64,000 nt of DNA from Aquimarina mytili (lineage in GTDB: Bacteria; Bacteroidota; Bacteroidia; Flavobacteriales; Flavobacteriaceae): contig NZ_JAERQJ010000003.1 in the NCBI RefSeq assembly GCF_016735115.1, positions 62,001-126,000 of the forward strand, given 5' to 3'. Below the pieces are notes generated by a model that made no database searches, was not told where the DNA came from, and saw only the letters and a list, made by a program, of their open reading frames with translations. Numbering within the stretch: position 1 is the stretch's first letter; every line of letters starts with the position of its first letter. Positions 26,806-37,017 of this stretch are shown one piece after another. A program made the translations under genes and the position numbers.

Positions 26806-26835
26806 TTCTATCCATCTAGAAAAAAAGTAATGCGA

Positions 26836-28332
26836 TTATCTGTTACGCCAGAAAAATGGCGTAAGAAGTATGAGCACCGTAAAGAGTTCTAATCTCCCGA
26901 TTAGCATCAAAAAACAACACCACCACTTTCCTACTGCAGGAAGAACATCAAAATTATTGACAGGGCTAAGTTTCCCAAAAGCAGGACCTACATTACCCAG
27001 TGATGAAGCTGCACCCCCTATAGCCGTTTCAAAATCTAATCCTAATGCGCCTAAGACTACAGAACCAATGATAAAAGAAAGCATATAAAGAATAAAAAAC
27101 GCTAAGACATTAAACACAATCTCTTTTGAAACTGCCCGAGTATTATATCGAACAGGCAATACTGCTCTTGGGTGCAATGTTCTTTTAAATTCTAAAATCC
27201 CATTGCGTATGGTGATTAGATGTCGTACTACCTTCATCCCTCCAGAAGTTGATCCTGCAGACCCCCCCAGAAACATCAATCCAAAGAAAAAGATCGTTAA
27301 AAAAGGAGTCCACATTGTAAAATCTGCAGTTACAAAACCAGTAGTCGTTATAGTTGCAAGCACTTGAAACAATGCATGACGAAAAGCACTTTCGGCCTCG
27401 CCCCATACCATTGGATGATCAATAGATGACAAAGATGCATCAGCTTTTAGATATATGACCAATGTTGCAATAATCGTAAATGAGATAACGAAAAACGAAT
27501 ACAGCTTAAACTCTTCATCTTTTATTATTTTTTGAATCTTTCCTTTAAACCCAAAATAACTCAATACAAAATTCATCCCTGCCAAAAACATAAACAACAT
27601 AATGATATATTGTATCAGAGGTTGATCATTCCAGTAAGCTACACTTGCATTTTTGGTAGAAAACCCACCAGTAGACAACGTACTTAAGGCATGATTTATA
27701 GCATCAAAGAAGTTCATTCCGGCTAGTTTTAACAAAATGGTTTCTGCGGCTGTATATCCAAAATATATAAGCCACAATCGTTTGGCTGTATCTGTAATTC
27801 TTGGGTGTAATTTATCGGCACTAGGCCCAGGTGCTTCTGCAGCAAATAACTGCATTCCTCCTATTCCTAATAACGGCAAAATAGCAACCGCCAGTACAAT
27901 AATACCCATCCCGCCAATCCAGTGTGTTAAGCTTCGCCAGAACAAGATCCCTTTAGGAATTATTTCAATTTCATTAAGAATCGATGCCCCTGTAGTTGTA
28001 TACCCTGACATGGTTTCAAAAAAAGCATTGGTAAACGACGGTATTGCACCTGAAAATATATAGGGTAGTGTACCACTAAGCGACATAAAAATCCAACCAA
28101 AAGTAACTACGATATATCCTTCTCTTTTATTGAGCTCTTTTTGATGTTCTCGAGTAAGAAACATCAAAGCAATACCTACAAATAGCGTTGCAAAAGACGC
28201 CATCATAATTTCTAAAGTAACTCCGTCTTCATAAATAAAACTAATTATAGTCGCAATAAGCATGAAACAACCGTTACAAAGTAACAGTAGCCCCATAATA
28301 TGCGAGATAATTTTATAATTTAATTTAGACAT
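26836..28332 (-). CDS. trkH: Trk potassium uptake channel subunit TrkH
   Basis: 498 residues, with helices arranged as four M1-P-M2 repeats. Pore-loop filter-like segments are recognisable: TTTGASIL, STGGFSTKNAS, TTTGFVTADF and SSLGNVGPAFG, each with the conserved Gly. It conducts K+ across the inner membrane when gated by the cytoplasmic TrkA ring. Its ATG lies one base after the TrkA stop, so the two are translated from one message. The last helix ends in a short FFWRNR tail. Confidence 0.96.
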   Translation of the reverse strand: MSKLNYKIISHIMGLLLLCNGCFMLIATIISFIYEDGVTLEIMMASFATLFVGIALMFLTREHQKELNKREGYIVVTFGWIFMSLSGTLPYIFSGAIPSFTNAFFETMSGYTTTGASILNEIEIIPKGILFWRSLTHWIGGMGIIVLAVAILPLLGIGGMQLFAAEAPGPSADKLHPRITDTAKRLWLIYFGYTAAETILLKLAGMNFFDAINHALSTLSTGGFSTKNASVAYWNDQPLIQYIIMLFMFLAGMNFVLSYFGFKGKIQKIIKDEEFKLYSFFVISFTIIATLVIYLKADASLSSIDHPMVWGEAESAFRHALFQVLATITTTGFVTADFTMWTPFLTIFFFGLMFLGGSAGSTSGGMKVVRHLITIRNGILEFKRTLHPRAVLPVRYNTRAVSKEIVFNVLAFFILYMLSFIIGSVVLGALGLDFETAIGGAASSLGNVGPAFGKLSPVNNFDVLPAVGKWWCCFLMLIGRLELFTVLILLTPFFWRNR

Positions 28333-28333
28333 C

Positions 28334-29683
28334 TTAGAGGAATAGCTTTTCTATTTTCTTAATGGATTTTGGCAGACAACATACCACTACTCTATCCCCA
28401 GCTTTTATATAGAAATCTCCAAGAGGTATCAAGCCTCCTCCATCTCGAATAACACCCGCAATGATCGCCGAACGTGGAAAATCCAGGTCTTTTATACGAT
28501 TATCGCTTACTTCGGATGTAGGTTTTACAATAAACTCTAATAACTCAGCATTCATATTATTAAGCTTGGTCATTGCCACTACTTCTCCTTTTCTAATAAA
28601 CCTAAATATGTTATTAGCCGCCAGAAGTTTTTTATTGATCAAAGTATCAATCCCTATCGAATGTGACAGCTGAAAATAATCCATGTTTTCGACCAAGGCA
28701 ATGGTTTTTCTCACTCCTTTTGATTTTGCAACCAGGCATGACATGATATTGGTTTCAGAATTACCTGTTACCGCAATAAAAGCATCCATATCACTGATAC
28801 CTTCTTCTTCAAGTAATTCTACATTGCGACCATCTCCATTAATAATCAAGGCATTTGGCAACTCATCTGCCAGATCAAAAGACTTATCCTTATCTTTTTC
28901 GATAAGTTTAACCCTAAATTTATGATCACACAGATCGCAAGAGGTTTTAAAACCAATCTTACTACCTCCAAGAATCATAACATTTTTGATTTGTTCTTTT
29001 ACTTTACCTGTCAGTTTATAAAGTTCGTCAACACCTCCTTGAGAAGTTACAAAATATACCAGATCCCCTTCTTTAAACTTGGTATCACCCCTAGGTATAA
29101 TAGTATATTGAGTACCAGATCGCTGAATAGCAATTGGCATAAAATGCAATTCTGGAAACACCTCTGCTGCTTCTCTCACGGTTTTCCCAATAAACAATGC
29201 CTCTCCAGACAGTGTTGTACCTACCATAGTAAGAGCCCCATCTTCAAATTCATAGCTATCATGAAATGCTGATTGATTAAGCAGTAATTCAATTTCGCTC
29301 GCTGCTAAAGCTTCAGGAGAGATTAATTCGTCAATTCCAAATTTTATAAAACCAACTTCTTCTTTGTTTTCTATAAATTCTGTATTGGATATTCTAGCAA
29401 TAGTGCGTTTGGCCCCCATTTGTTTCGCTAATACACACACTGTAATATTAGTCGTTTCACTAGAGGTAACACTAATTACCATATCTACGTTTTCTACTCT
29501 TGCTTCTTTTAAAATAGCAATTGAAGTAGAATCTCCTTTAATAACTCTAATATCTAAGTGAGTATCTGCATAATTGAGGCACTCTTTATCGGTATCGATA
29601 AGTGTAATGTCTTGGGACTCGAATGAGAGCAACTTTGCCAAATGAAACCCCACCTCACCTGCTCCGGCAATAATGATTTTCAT
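28334..29683 (-). CDS. trkA: Trk system potassium regulatory protein TrkA
   Basis: A 449-residue duplicated RCK protein with order RCK_N, RCK_C, RCK_N, RCK_C. The first Rossmann loop is IIAGAGEVGFHLAKLL; the second is MILGGSKIGFKTSCDL, where the final Gly of the canonical GxGxxG remains. TrkA binds NAD(H) or ATP/ADP and gates TrkH. It is the first gene of the trkA-trkH pair. Confidence 0.96.
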   Translation of the reverse strand: MKIIIAGAGEVGFHLAKLLSFESQDITLIDTDKECLNYADTHLDIRVIKGDSTSIAILKEARVENVDMVISVTSSETTNITVCVLAKQMGAKRTIARISNTEFIENKEEVGFIKFGIDELISPEALAASEIELLLNQSAFHDSYEFEDGALTMVGTTLSGEALFIGKTVREAAEVFPELHFMPIAIQRSGTQYTIIPRGDTKFKEGDLVYFVTSQGGVDELYKLTGKVKEQIKNVMILGGSKIGFKTSCDLCDHKFRVKLIEKDKDKSFDLADELPNALIINGDGRNVELLEEEGISDMDAFIAVTGNSETNIMSCLVAKSKGVRKTIALVENMDYFQLSHSIGIDTLINKKLLAANNIFRFIRKGEVVAMTKLNNMNAELLEFIVKPTSEVSDNRIKDLDFPRSAIIAGVIRDGGGLIPLGDFYIKAGDRVVVCCLPKSIKKIEKLFL

Positions 29684-29786
29684 TGGTTTTGTTTATTGTT
29701 TTCCATCTAAAGATAAAATCAAACTAAGAGATGTATTTTTTTACAATTAAAAAACTTCTAGCATCCCTTAGAATATAAAAAGCGTA

Positions 29787-29794
29787 CAAAGATA
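29787..29794 (-). promoter_or_regulatory. -7 promoter element for trkA-trkH
   Basis: TATCTTTG on the minus strand matches TAnnTTTG and lies about 100 bases before the trkA ATG, implying a leader of about 95 bases. No TTG is found at -33. Confidence 0.35.
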
Positions 29795-29872
29795 ATGTAA
29801 TTTGACTAACTGATAAAATTTGATGATCCTCAACTTAATTTAAATCTATTCTAACTATCAATATCAAAAATG

Positions 29873-29880
29873 TATATTTG
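29873..29880 (+). promoter_or_regulatory. -7 promoter element for ubiE
   Basis: TATATTTG matches TAnnTTTG, 17 bases before the ubiE ATG. It predicts a very short 5' leader. No -33 TTG. Confidence 0.4.
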
Positions 29881-29897
29881 CCTAAATTTTTTTTTGA

Positions 29898-30629
29898 ATG
29901 CCTGAAAAAATAACTCCATATAAGGACGAGAAGAGATCCAAGAAGGAACAAGTTACTGAAATGTTTGACACTATTTCGGGAAACTATGATGGCCTAAATC
30001 GTGTTATTTCTTTTGGAATTGATGTAAAATGGCGTAAAAAAGTTGTAAAACTTGTTGGTAAAACCAATCCTAAAAGAATTCTGGACGTTGCCACCGGAAC
30101 CGGAGATTTAGCTATTAACCTTTCTAAAACGGGAGCTTCAGAAATTATTGGTCTTGATATTTCTGCAGGAATGCTTGAGGTTGGAAAAAATAAAGTCGAA
30201 GCAAAAAAATTAGCCCCTATTATTCGTATGGTACAAGGTGATAGTGAAAACTTACCTTATGACGATAATTACTTTGATGCTATTACGGTAGCTTTTGGTG
30301 TTCGAAATTTTGAAAATTTAGAAAAGGGGCTTTCTGAAATTTTTAGAGTACTTAAACCTGGTGGGATTTTTATAGTTTTAGAAACTTCAATCCCTACTAA
30401 AACCCCATTTAAACAAGGATACAAGTTTTATTCTACGATGATTTTACCGGTTATTGGAAGAATTTTCTCTAAGGACCGATCAGCATACTCTTATCTTAGC
30501 GAAAGTGCTGCAGCTTTTCCTTATGGTGAGGTGTTCAACAATATTTTGAAAAAAATTGGGTTTATAGATGTTGAAGATAAACCACAAACTTTTGGTGTTG
30601 CTACAATTTATACAGCCACAAAACAATAA
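29898..30629 (+). CDS. ubiE: Demethylmenaquinone methyltransferase
   Basis: A 243-residue enzyme of normal length. Hallmarks are [26 protein letters not shown] (UbiE signature 1), the SAM motif [14 protein letters not shown], and [17 protein letters not shown]. Because Bacteroidota use menaquinone, it most likely makes MK from demethyl-MK (MenG role). Menaquinone is also the electron acceptor of the Nqr pump encoded nearby. The next gene, porT, follows after 88 bases on the same strand. Confidence 0.96.
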   Translation: MPEKITPYKDEKRSKKEQVTEMFDTISGNYDGLNRVISFGIDVKWRKKVVKLVGKTNPKRILDVATGTGDLAINLSKTGASEIIGLDISAGMLEVGKNKVEAKKLAPIIRMVQGDSENLPYDDNYFDAITVAFGVRNFENLEKGLSEIFRVLKPGGIFIVLETSIPTKTPFKQGYKFYSTMILPVIGRIFSKDRSAYSYLSESAAAFPYGEVFNNILKKIGFIDVEDKPQTFGVATIYTATKQ

Positions 30630-30717
30630 GAAAACCCATTACGGGTATTAAAAAGTAACTAATGCTAATCAAAATATACCGTAGTTTTAACGATTTGGTT
30701 GGTAAATTTTAATTTAG

Positions 30718-31425
30718 ATGAAAAAACTTTTTATCGCAATTGCTCTTTTAGTATTCACTCAAAATGTGAGTGCACAATTATTTACTAAAGAAAAGGTTCA
30801 AAACCTTCAAAACTTTGACAAGCCAAGGTTTAGTTGGGGATATATTCTCGGGCTTAATTTTTATGACTTCAATTTTGATTATACTGCAGATAGATTGGAT
30901 CCTGATGTTCTGCATAATGAATCAATAGGTTTTAGTGTTGGACTTTTGGGTAATATGAGAATAAATGATTATTTAGACTTACGTCTAGAGCCTATGGTAA
31001 CTTTTAATACCAGAACACTAACTTTTGACAACCCACTATTTTCTGAAAATTTTGAAAGAGAAAGAGAAGTAAAATCTACGTATGTACATGTTCCTTTATT
31101 ATTAAAAATATCTACCAAAAGAATTAACAACATTAAACCCTTTATTATTGGAGGGGTTTCAACATCTTTAAACTTATCGAGTAATGCCGACAATCCAGAC
31201 GATAACAGCTCTGGAGAGTTTAGAATGAAAAATAACACCAACTATTACGAAATAGGTTTTGGAATAGATTTATACCTGTATTACTTTAAATTTACACCAT
31301 CAATACGAGGTGTTTTTGCAATGAACGATGAGTTGGTGCCAGACAATGACCCAAACAGCCCATGGACATCCACAATAGACAAGATGTCTACCAGAGGGGT
31401 ATTTCTAAACTTTACTTTTCAGTAA
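30718..31425 (+). CDS. porT: PorT family outer-membrane beta-barrel, type IX secretion component
   Basis: 235 residues with a signal peptide ending NVSA and mature start QLFTKEKVQNLQNFDKPRFSWGYILGLNFYDF. Amphipathic strands run throughout (DLRLEPMVTFNTRTLTF, STYVHVPLLLKIS, PFIIGGVSTSLNL, FKFTPSIRGVFAM) and the C-terminus FLNFTFQ suits a barrel. The match to PorT/SprT comes from the N-terminal segment and the ubiE-porT order often seen in Flavobacteriaceae. PorT is required for gliding and T9SS secretion; its exact position in the machine is unclear. Confidence 0.85.
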   Translation: MKKLFIAIALLVFTQNVSAQLFTKEKVQNLQNFDKPRFSWGYILGLNFYDFNFDYTADRLDPDVLHNESIGFSVGLLGNMRINDYLDLRLEPMVTFNTRTLTFDNPLFSENFEREREVKSTYVHVPLLLKISTKRINNIKPFIIGGVSTSLNLSSNADNPDDNSSGEFRMKNNTNYYEIGFGIDLYLYYFKFTPSIRGVFAMNDELVPDNDPNSPWTSTIDKMSTRGVFLNFTFQ

Positions 31426-31427
31426 CA

Positions 31428-32168
31428 CTAATCTAAATACGATCGCTTAAATTCGCTAAGAACAATAGCTGTTGCAGTAGCCACATTTAAACTTTCCGTT
31501 TTTTGAATTTGTCCAAATTGCGGTATTGCTAATTTTTGACTTACTAAATTTTCGATAGTAGCAGAAATCCCACTAGCTTCATTACCCATAACTATAACTC
31601 CTTTTTCTGGCAGTTTTACCGAAAATATATTTTCGCCTCCCATAAAAGTTCCAAACACCTTTGAGTTTGAACTCTCCTCTTCTATATATTGCTGAAGATT
31701 TGTATATACAATATTGATCCTTGTTATTGACCCCATAGTAGCTTGAATCACTTTTGGATTATAACAATCTACAGTTTGCAACGAACATACTAGCTCTTCA
31801 ACACCAAACCAATCACACAAACGAATTATTGTTCCTAAATTGCCTGGATCCCTGATATCATCTAATGCCAGCACCAAACCATCGCCGCGTATTTCATCTT
31901 GTACAGGAATATAAAATACCGCCAATGCGACCTGAGGAGTGGTTAAAAAACTAATTTGTTTTAGTTCATCTTCAGTAATCTTATGTTCTAATGCTTCAGA
32001 AACATCAAAAAGATTATCCTGCAACGTGAAAAGTGAATGAAGCTTTATATTTGCTTCTAACAACTCTTTTATTACCTTTTTTCCTTCTGCAACAAATAAC
32101 CCATGTTGTTTTCGGTATTTTTTTTGATATAAACTTTTTATTAGTTTCTTTTGATTTTTGCTAACCAT
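31428..32168 (-). CDS. SpoU/TrmH-family RNA 2'-O-methyltransferase
   Basis: About 246 residues from the ATG at 32168 (MVSKNQKKLIKSLYQKKYRKQ). A longer frame up to 32249 would add 27 residues without homology. An N-terminal substrate-binding domain (GLFVAEGKKVIKELLEANI) precedes the SPOUT knot with the three motifs: ALDDIRDPGNLGTIIRLCDW, GVIVMGNEASGIS, and IPQFGQIQKTESLNVATATAI. It methylates a ribose 2'-OH on rRNA or tRNA; the target cannot be told. It converges with porT (2-base gap) and diverges from tamL. Confidence 0.92.
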   Translation of the reverse strand: MVSKNQKKLIKSLYQKKYRKQHGLFVAEGKKVIKELLEANIKLHSLFTLQDNLFDVSEALEHKITEDELKQISFLTTPQVALAVFYIPVQDEIRGDGLVLALDDIRDPGNLGTIIRLCDWFGVEELVCSLQTVDCYNPKVIQATMGSITRINIVYTNLQQYIEEESSNSKVFGTFMGGENIFSVKLPEKGVIVMGNEASGISATIENLVSQKLAIPQFGQIQKTESLNVATATAIVLSEFKRSYLD

Positions 32169-32186
32169 CCAAATAATGTATTTTTG
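32158..32186 (+). promoter_or_regulatory. Full Bacteroidota-type promoter for tamL
   Basis: TTG at 32158-32160, an 18-base spacer, then TATTTTTG at 32179-32186 matches the TTG-N17-23-TAnnTTTG consensus. The TTG start codon of tamL is 19 bases downstream. The promoter overlaps the 5' end of the divergent methyltransferase gene. Confidence 0.7.
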
Positions 32187-32205
32187 AATCAATAATAAAC
32201 ACGGA

Positions 32206-34779
32206 TTGAAACAATTTCTCACAAAAATATTATTTATTACCCTAACCACAATCTTTTTAATTTCGTGTAACGCAGTTAAGAGAGTTCCGGAAAACGATTA
32301 TTTACTGGAAAATCATAAAATTTTTATCGATAGTGTAAAAACTAATAAACCAAAATTATACAATCAATTATACCAAAAACCCAATACTAAACTACTGGGC
32401 ATACCTATTAGACTTCATATTTATAATGCTGCGAGTGTAAACCAGGACTCTTTATATCAAGATTGGTTAACAAGAAAACCTAATCGAGAAAAAAGAATGA
32501 TAAATTTCTTCTCTAAAAAGCAAGTAGATAGATTAGGAGTTGGATTATCAGGTATAAATGACTGGCTAAAAAAAACAGGTGAAGCACCAACAATTATAGA
32601 CGAATCTAAAACAAAACGTGCTGTAAAAAGACTACAATCGTATTATTGGAATAATGGATGGTTCAATAATAAGGTTGATTACAAAATAAATAGAAAAGAG
32701 GACAAAAAGGCTACAATAGACTATTACATAAGACCAAACTCACCCTACTTTATAGATTCATTACACACCAGAATAGAGTCCATGGTAGCCGATTCTATCT
32801 ATCAGCTCAATACTGAAAAATCTGCCATTATCTCTGGAAAACAATATAAGACATTGGATATAGAGACCGAAAGAGAACGACTAACCACCTTATATAGAAA
32901 TTCTGGATTATTCCATTTTGAAAAAGAGTATATAAAGTTTGATGCCGACACTATAAATACGGGGCACAAAGTAAACCTAAACCTTTTAATAAAAAATAGG
33001 TCTGTAGCTTTTGGTGATTCTACAGCTAGAATTCCGTTCAAAGTACATAAAATTAGCAAGGTCAATGTTTTTACAGATTACTCGTATCAAAACAGAAATA
33101 AAAAACCAACAGATAGCATGTTTTATAGAGGATATAATATTTATGGTTTTGACGAGATACAATTTACCAGAAAAGCGATTACCAACTCTATTTTGATAAA
33201 TCCAGGTGAAATATACAGGGACAGCGACAAAATATTTACATACAATCAAATAAATAACCTTAGAACATTCAAGTACCCAAACATACAATATGATATTGAC
33301 CCCAATGACCCCTCTGGAGAAAATTTAATTGCAAACATCTTACTTACTCCCAGAAAAAAATATAGTGTTAATACCGAATTTGATGTCTCTACTTCAAGTA
33401 TACAGGCATTTGGCGTAGGTTTTGGTGGATCTCTTTTAATTCGAAATGTCTTTAAAGGTGCTGAGATCTTAGAAATTTCTGCTCGAGGTAGTATTGGATC
33501 CTCTAGTGATGCAGTTGATGGTGGTGAAAAATTCTTCAACATTTCTGAAGTTGCTACAGATGTAAAGCTCTCATTTCCAAAAATATTATTTCCGTTTAGA
33601 ATTAATAAAATTATCCCGAAACGGATGTCCCCAACCACAAACCTTATATTTGGTATGAATGTGCAGCAAAACATTGGACTTGACAAAACCAATGCATCGG
33701 GAATTTTTAATTACCGATGGAAACCAAATATTACGGTAACAAATCAATTTGATTTGATCAATGTACAATATGTACGTAACCTGCGCACCAATAATTATTT
33801 CAACATTTATGAGACTTCATTTAACGAATTAAATGATATCGCAGTTCGAGTTTTAGAAGCAGACTCTCCTTTATTTAACCCTGATGGCGATACTCCTCAA
33901 CTTACTATCCCAACCGGTGCGGACCAGTTTATAATTGAATCCTTAGGTGCATCTCCAGATGTAGGGCCAGATCCCGATTTAACCGCAGAAGATTTACAAG
34001 AGATTAGAAATATTAATGAAAGAAAAATACGACTTACAGAAGACAACTTAATTTTTGCCTCGAGCTACACCTATACCAAAAACAATAGAGAAAATCTTTA
34101 TGATGAGGATTTTTCGAGATTTAGAGTTAAAATCGAACTCGCTGGAAATACCTTAAACACTATTGCTAATATTGCTGGTCTAAAGAAAAAATCAAATGAT
34201 CGTTTTGAAATATTTAATGTAGAATTTTCTCAATATGCAAAAACAGAACTTGATTATATTAAACACTGGGATCTAGGGAGAAAAAACATCATTGCCTTCA
34301 GGGCTTTTGGAGGAATTGCCATTCCTTATGGCAATGCAAATAGTATTCCGTTTGCACGTAGTTTCTTTGGGGGGGGACCTAATGACAATAGAGCCTGGCT
34401 TGCTTATGACTTAGGCCCAGGAAGCACAGGAGGCAGAAATGAATTTAATGAAGCAAATCTTAAAATAGCACTCAATGCCGAATATCGTTACAATATTTTA
34501 GGATCTCTAAAGGGAGCTTTATTTATTGATGCTGGAAATATTTGGAATATCCTTGATAATGTAGAGGAAGAAGAAGCAGTATTTTCAAGATTAGACGATA
34601 TCCAGGAAATTGCTGTAGGTAGTGGTTTTGGGTTTAGATATGATTTTGATTTTTTTGTGATACGACTAGATATAGGATTCAAAACATTTAATCCCGCAAG
34701 TGATAGAGATCAAAGATGGTTCAAAGGCTATAATTTTTCTGAAGCTGTCTATAATTTTGGAATCAACTACCCTTTCTAA
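32206..34779 (+). CDS. tamL: TamL-type BamA-family lipoprotein (translocation and assembly module)
   Basis: 857 residues. The TTG start is forced, because an in-frame stop lies just upstream and no ATG is available before the signal. A lipobox (LISC, Cys21) makes it a lipoprotein, as in TamL of Bacteroidota. The N-terminal half holds POTRA-like repeats (KRAVKRLQSYYWNNGWFNNKVDY, ETERERLTTLYRNSGLFHFEKEY) and the C-terminal half the 16-strand BamA barrel, with FARSFFGGGPNDNRAWLAYDLGPG as the lid-lock-like motif and a Phe-ending last strand (FGINYPF). It should act in outer-membrane or lipid export with a TamB partner, which is not in the window. Confidence 0.9.
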   Translation: MKQFLTKILFITLTTIFLISCNAVKRVPENDYLLENHKIFIDSVKTNKPKLYNQLYQKPNTKLLGIPIRLHIYNAASVNQDSLYQDWLTRKPNREKRMINFFSKKQVDRLGVGLSGINDWLKKTGEAPTIIDESKTKRAVKRLQSYYWNNGWFNNKVDYKINRKEDKKATIDYYIRPNSPYFIDSLHTRIESMVADSIYQLNTEKSAIISGKQYKTLDIETERERLTTLYRNSGLFHFEKEYIKFDADTINTGHKVNLNLLIKNRSVAFGDSTARIPFKVHKISKVNVFTDYSYQNRNKKPTDSMFYRGYNIYGFDEIQFTRKAITNSILINPGEIYRDSDKIFTYNQINNLRTFKYPNIQYDIDPNDPSGENLIANILLTPRKKYSVNTEFDVSTSSIQAFGVGFGGSLLIRNVFKGAEILEISARGSIGSSSDAVDGGEKFFNISEVATDVKLSFPKILFPFRINKIIPKRMSPTTNLIFGMNVQQNIGLDKTNASGIFNYRWKPNITVTNQFDLINVQYVRNLRTNNYFNIYETSFNELNDIAVRVLEADSPLFNPDGDTPQLTIPTGADQFIIESLGASPDVGPDPDLTAEDLQEIRNINERKIRLTEDNLIFASSYTYTKNNRENLYDEDFSRFRVKIELAGNTLNTIANIAGLKKKSNDRFEIFNVEFSQYAKTELDYIKHWDLGRKNIIAFRAFGGIAIPYGNANSIPFARSFFGGGPNDNRAWLAYDLGPGSTGGRNEFNEANLKIALNAEYRYNILGSLKGALFIDAGNIWNILDNVEEEEAVFSRLDDIQEIAVGSGFGFRYDFDFFVIRLDIGFKTFNPASDRDQRWFKGYNFSEAVYNFGINYPF

Positions 34780-35022
34780 TATATATACCGCACGATTACA
34801 ATTCTTATCAAGCCTCTCAATCTTCAGTTTTTAACGTAAACTTTTTTATCTATTCACACTAATAATTTTATATTAGCCGCAGAATCGTAAAAAAACTATG
34901 TCAACAGGTATTTTTTAAGCAATTAAAATGATCATGATCAACCATATCAAAGATTACTCTAATACTACTTGTTTCAGTATAATTTTACTATTTTTGTAAG
35001 CTTATTAAACCAAAACTAAATT
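34780..35022. other. Spacer upstream of fbaA
   Basis: This 243-base interval contains the fbaA promoter described separately. No gene or strong hairpin is seen in the rest. Confidence 0.4.
34969..34996 (+). promoter_or_regulatory. Full Bacteroidota-type promoter for fbaA
   Basis: TTG at 34969-34971, 17-base spacer, then TATTTTTG at 34989-34996. The ATG of fbaA is 27 bases downstream, leaving a leader of about 20 bases. Confidence 0.75.
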
Positions 35023-36090
35023 ATGAGTCACAACATTAAACCAGGAGTTGCTACAGGAGACGAGGTACAAGCAATTTTTAAATACGCTAAAGAAAAAGCG
35101 TTTGCTTTACCTGCAGTTAATGTAATCGGTTCTAACTCTATCAATGGGGTTTTAGAAACTGCCGCAGAATTAAATGCTCCTGTAATCATCCAATTCTCTA
35201 ATGGAGGAGCACAATTCAATGCCGGAAAAGGCCTATCTAACGAAAATCAGAAATCAGCCATTGCAGGAGCAGTAGCTGGAGCAAAACATGTACATTTACT
35301 TGCTGAAGCTTATGGTGTTCCTGTTATTTTGCACACTGACCACTGTGCAAAAAAACTATTGCCTTGGATTGACGGATTATTAGACGCAGGAGAGCAATTT
35401 TATAAAGAAACCGGAAAGCCTTTATATAGTTCACATATGATTGATCTATCAGAAGAGCCTCTTGAAGAGAACATAGAAATATGTAAAAACTATTTAGCTC
35501 GTATGAGTAAAATGGGAATGACATTAGAAATCGAGCTTGGGATTACTGGTGGTGAAGAAGATGGAGTAGACAACACCGATGTAGACGATTCTAAATTATA
35601 CACACAACCCGAAGAAGTTGCTTATGCTTATGAAGAATTAAGTAAAGTAAGTGACAAATTTACGGTTGCCGCTGCATTTGGTAATGTACATGGAGTATAC
35701 AAACCTGGTAATGTAAAGCTAACACCGAAAATCCTTAAGAATTCTCAAGAATTTATTTCAGAAAAATATGGAGTCGAACATAACCACATCGATTTTGTAT
35801 TTCATGGAGGAAGCGGATCTTCTTTAGAAGAAATTAGAGAAGCAATTGGGTATGGAGTTATTAAAATGAATATCGACACCGATCTTCAGTTTGCTTTCAA
35901 CGAAGGAATTAGAGATTATATGACCAATAATATCGAGTATTTAAAAACTCAAATTGGCAATCCTGATGGACCAGAGGAACCTAATAAAAAGTATTATGAT
36001 CCCAGAAAATGGTTACGCGAAGGAGAAGTTACATTCAAAAATCGTCTAAAAAAGGCGTTTGAAGATTTAAATAATGTAAACACATTATAA
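35023..36090 (+). CDS. fbaA: Class II fructose-bisphosphate aldolase
   Basis: 355 residues, the class IIA length of E. coli FbaA. Zinc ligands appear in VILHTDHC, in HGVYKPGN and in FVFHGGSGSS; the catalytic Asp is in HTDH. The phosphate-binding GGSGS loop and KMNIDTDLQ are intact. The enzyme cleaves fructose-1,6-bisphosphate into two triose phosphates in glycolysis and works in reverse in gluconeogenesis. It is monocistronic between its own promoter and a strong terminator. Confidence 0.97.
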   Translation: MSHNIKPGVATGDEVQAIFKYAKEKAFALPAVNVIGSNSINGVLETAAELNAPVIIQFSNGGAQFNAGKGLSNENQKSAIAGAVAGAKHVHLLAEAYGVPVILHTDHCAKKLLPWIDGLLDAGEQFYKETGKPLYSSHMIDLSEEPLEENIEICKNYLARMSKMGMTLEIELGITGGEEDGVDNTDVDDSKLYTQPEEVAYAYEELSKVSDKFTVAAAFGNVHGVYKPGNVKLTPKILKNSQEFISEKYGVEHNHIDFVFHGGSGSSLEEIREAIGYGVIKMNIDTDLQFAFNEGIRDYMTNNIEYLKTQIGNPDGPEEPNKKYYDPRKWLREGEVTFKNRLKKAFEDLNNVNTL

Positions 36091-36103
36091 AGACTGAAAA
36101 ACC

Positions 36104-36138
36104 AAGCTGAAACTCTTGATGAGTTTCAGCTTTTTTTA
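36104..36138 (+). terminator. Intrinsic terminator after fbaA
   Basis: A perfect 12-bp stem (AAGCTGAAACTC / GAGTTTCAGCTT) with a 5-base loop and a following T-run, 14 bases after the stop. Confidence 0.93.
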
Positions 36139-36151
36139 ATACAATAAATTT

Positions 36152-37009
36152 ATGGCTTGGTTTAAGAGAACACAAAAAGGTATACAAACTGCTACCGAAG
36201 ACAAAAAAGATGTCCCTAAAGGACTTTGGTACAAATCACCTACAGGAAAAATTGTTGATGCAGAACAACTTGAAAAAAACTTTTATGTAAGTCCAGAAGA
36301 TGGATATCATGTAAGAATCGGAAGTAAAGAATATTTCGAAATATTATTTGACGATAACAAGTACAAAGAACTTGATAAAAATCTTAGTTCTAAGGACCCT
36401 CTTAAATTTGAAGACAAGAAAAAATATGTTGATCGTCTTAAAGATGCTCAAGAAAAAACAAACTTAAAAGATGCGGTTAGAACTGCTGTTGGAAAATCTG
36501 GTGGTAATGACTTAGTGATCGCCTGTATGGACTTTTCTTTTATTGGAGGTTCTATGGGAAGTGTGGTAGGTGAAAAAATTGCCAGAGCCGCAGACTATTC
36601 ATTAAAAAACAAAGTTCCTTTTATGATTATTTCTAAATCTGGAGGAGCTCGTATGATGGAAGCCGCATTATCATTAATGCAATTAGCTAAAACTTCAGCA
36701 AAATTAGCACAATTAGCAGATGCTGGTATCCCATACATTTCCTTATGTACTGATCCTACAACCGGTGGAACTACAGCTTCTTTTGCAATGCTTGGCGATA
36801 TTAATATTGCAGAACCTGGAGCTTTGATTGGATTTGCAGGACCAAGAGTAGTAAGAGATACTACAGGAAAAGAATTACCAGAAGGTTTCCAAACTTCAGA
36901 ATTTGTATTAGAACATGGGTTTCTAGATTTCATAACCCCTAGACAACATCTAAAACAAAAAGTAAACCTTTATCTGAATTTGGTTTTAAACAGACCTTTA
37001 GCAAATTAA
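36152..37009 (+). CDS. accD: Acetyl-CoA carboxylase carboxyltransferase subunit beta, lacking the zinc ribbon cysteines
   Basis: 285 residues. The crotonase-like body is standard: [61 protein letters not shown] and [14 protein letters not shown]. The N-terminal region aligns with the AccD zinc ribbon ([20 protein letters not shown] against the usual WTKCxxC) but none of the four Cys is kept; VSPEDGYH replaces VCPKCxHH. The subunit transfers the carboxyl group from biotin to acetyl-CoA with AccA. AccA is not in the window. It follows the fbaA terminator. Confidence 0.95.
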   Translation: MAWFKRTQKGIQTATEDKKDVPKGLWYKSPTGKIVDAEQLEKNFYVSPEDGYHVRIGSKEYFEILFDDNKYKELDKNLSSKDPLKFEDKKKYVDRLKDAQEKTNLKDAVRTAVGKSGGNDLVIACMDFSFIGGSMGSVVGEKIARAADYSLKNKVPFMIISKSGGARMMEAALSLMQLAKTSAKLAQLADAGIPYISLCTDPTTGGTTASFAMLGDINIAEPGALIGFAGPRVVRDTTGKELPEGFQTSEFVLEHGFLDFITPRQHLKQKVNLYLNLVLNRPLAN

Positions 37010-37017
37010 AAAATACA

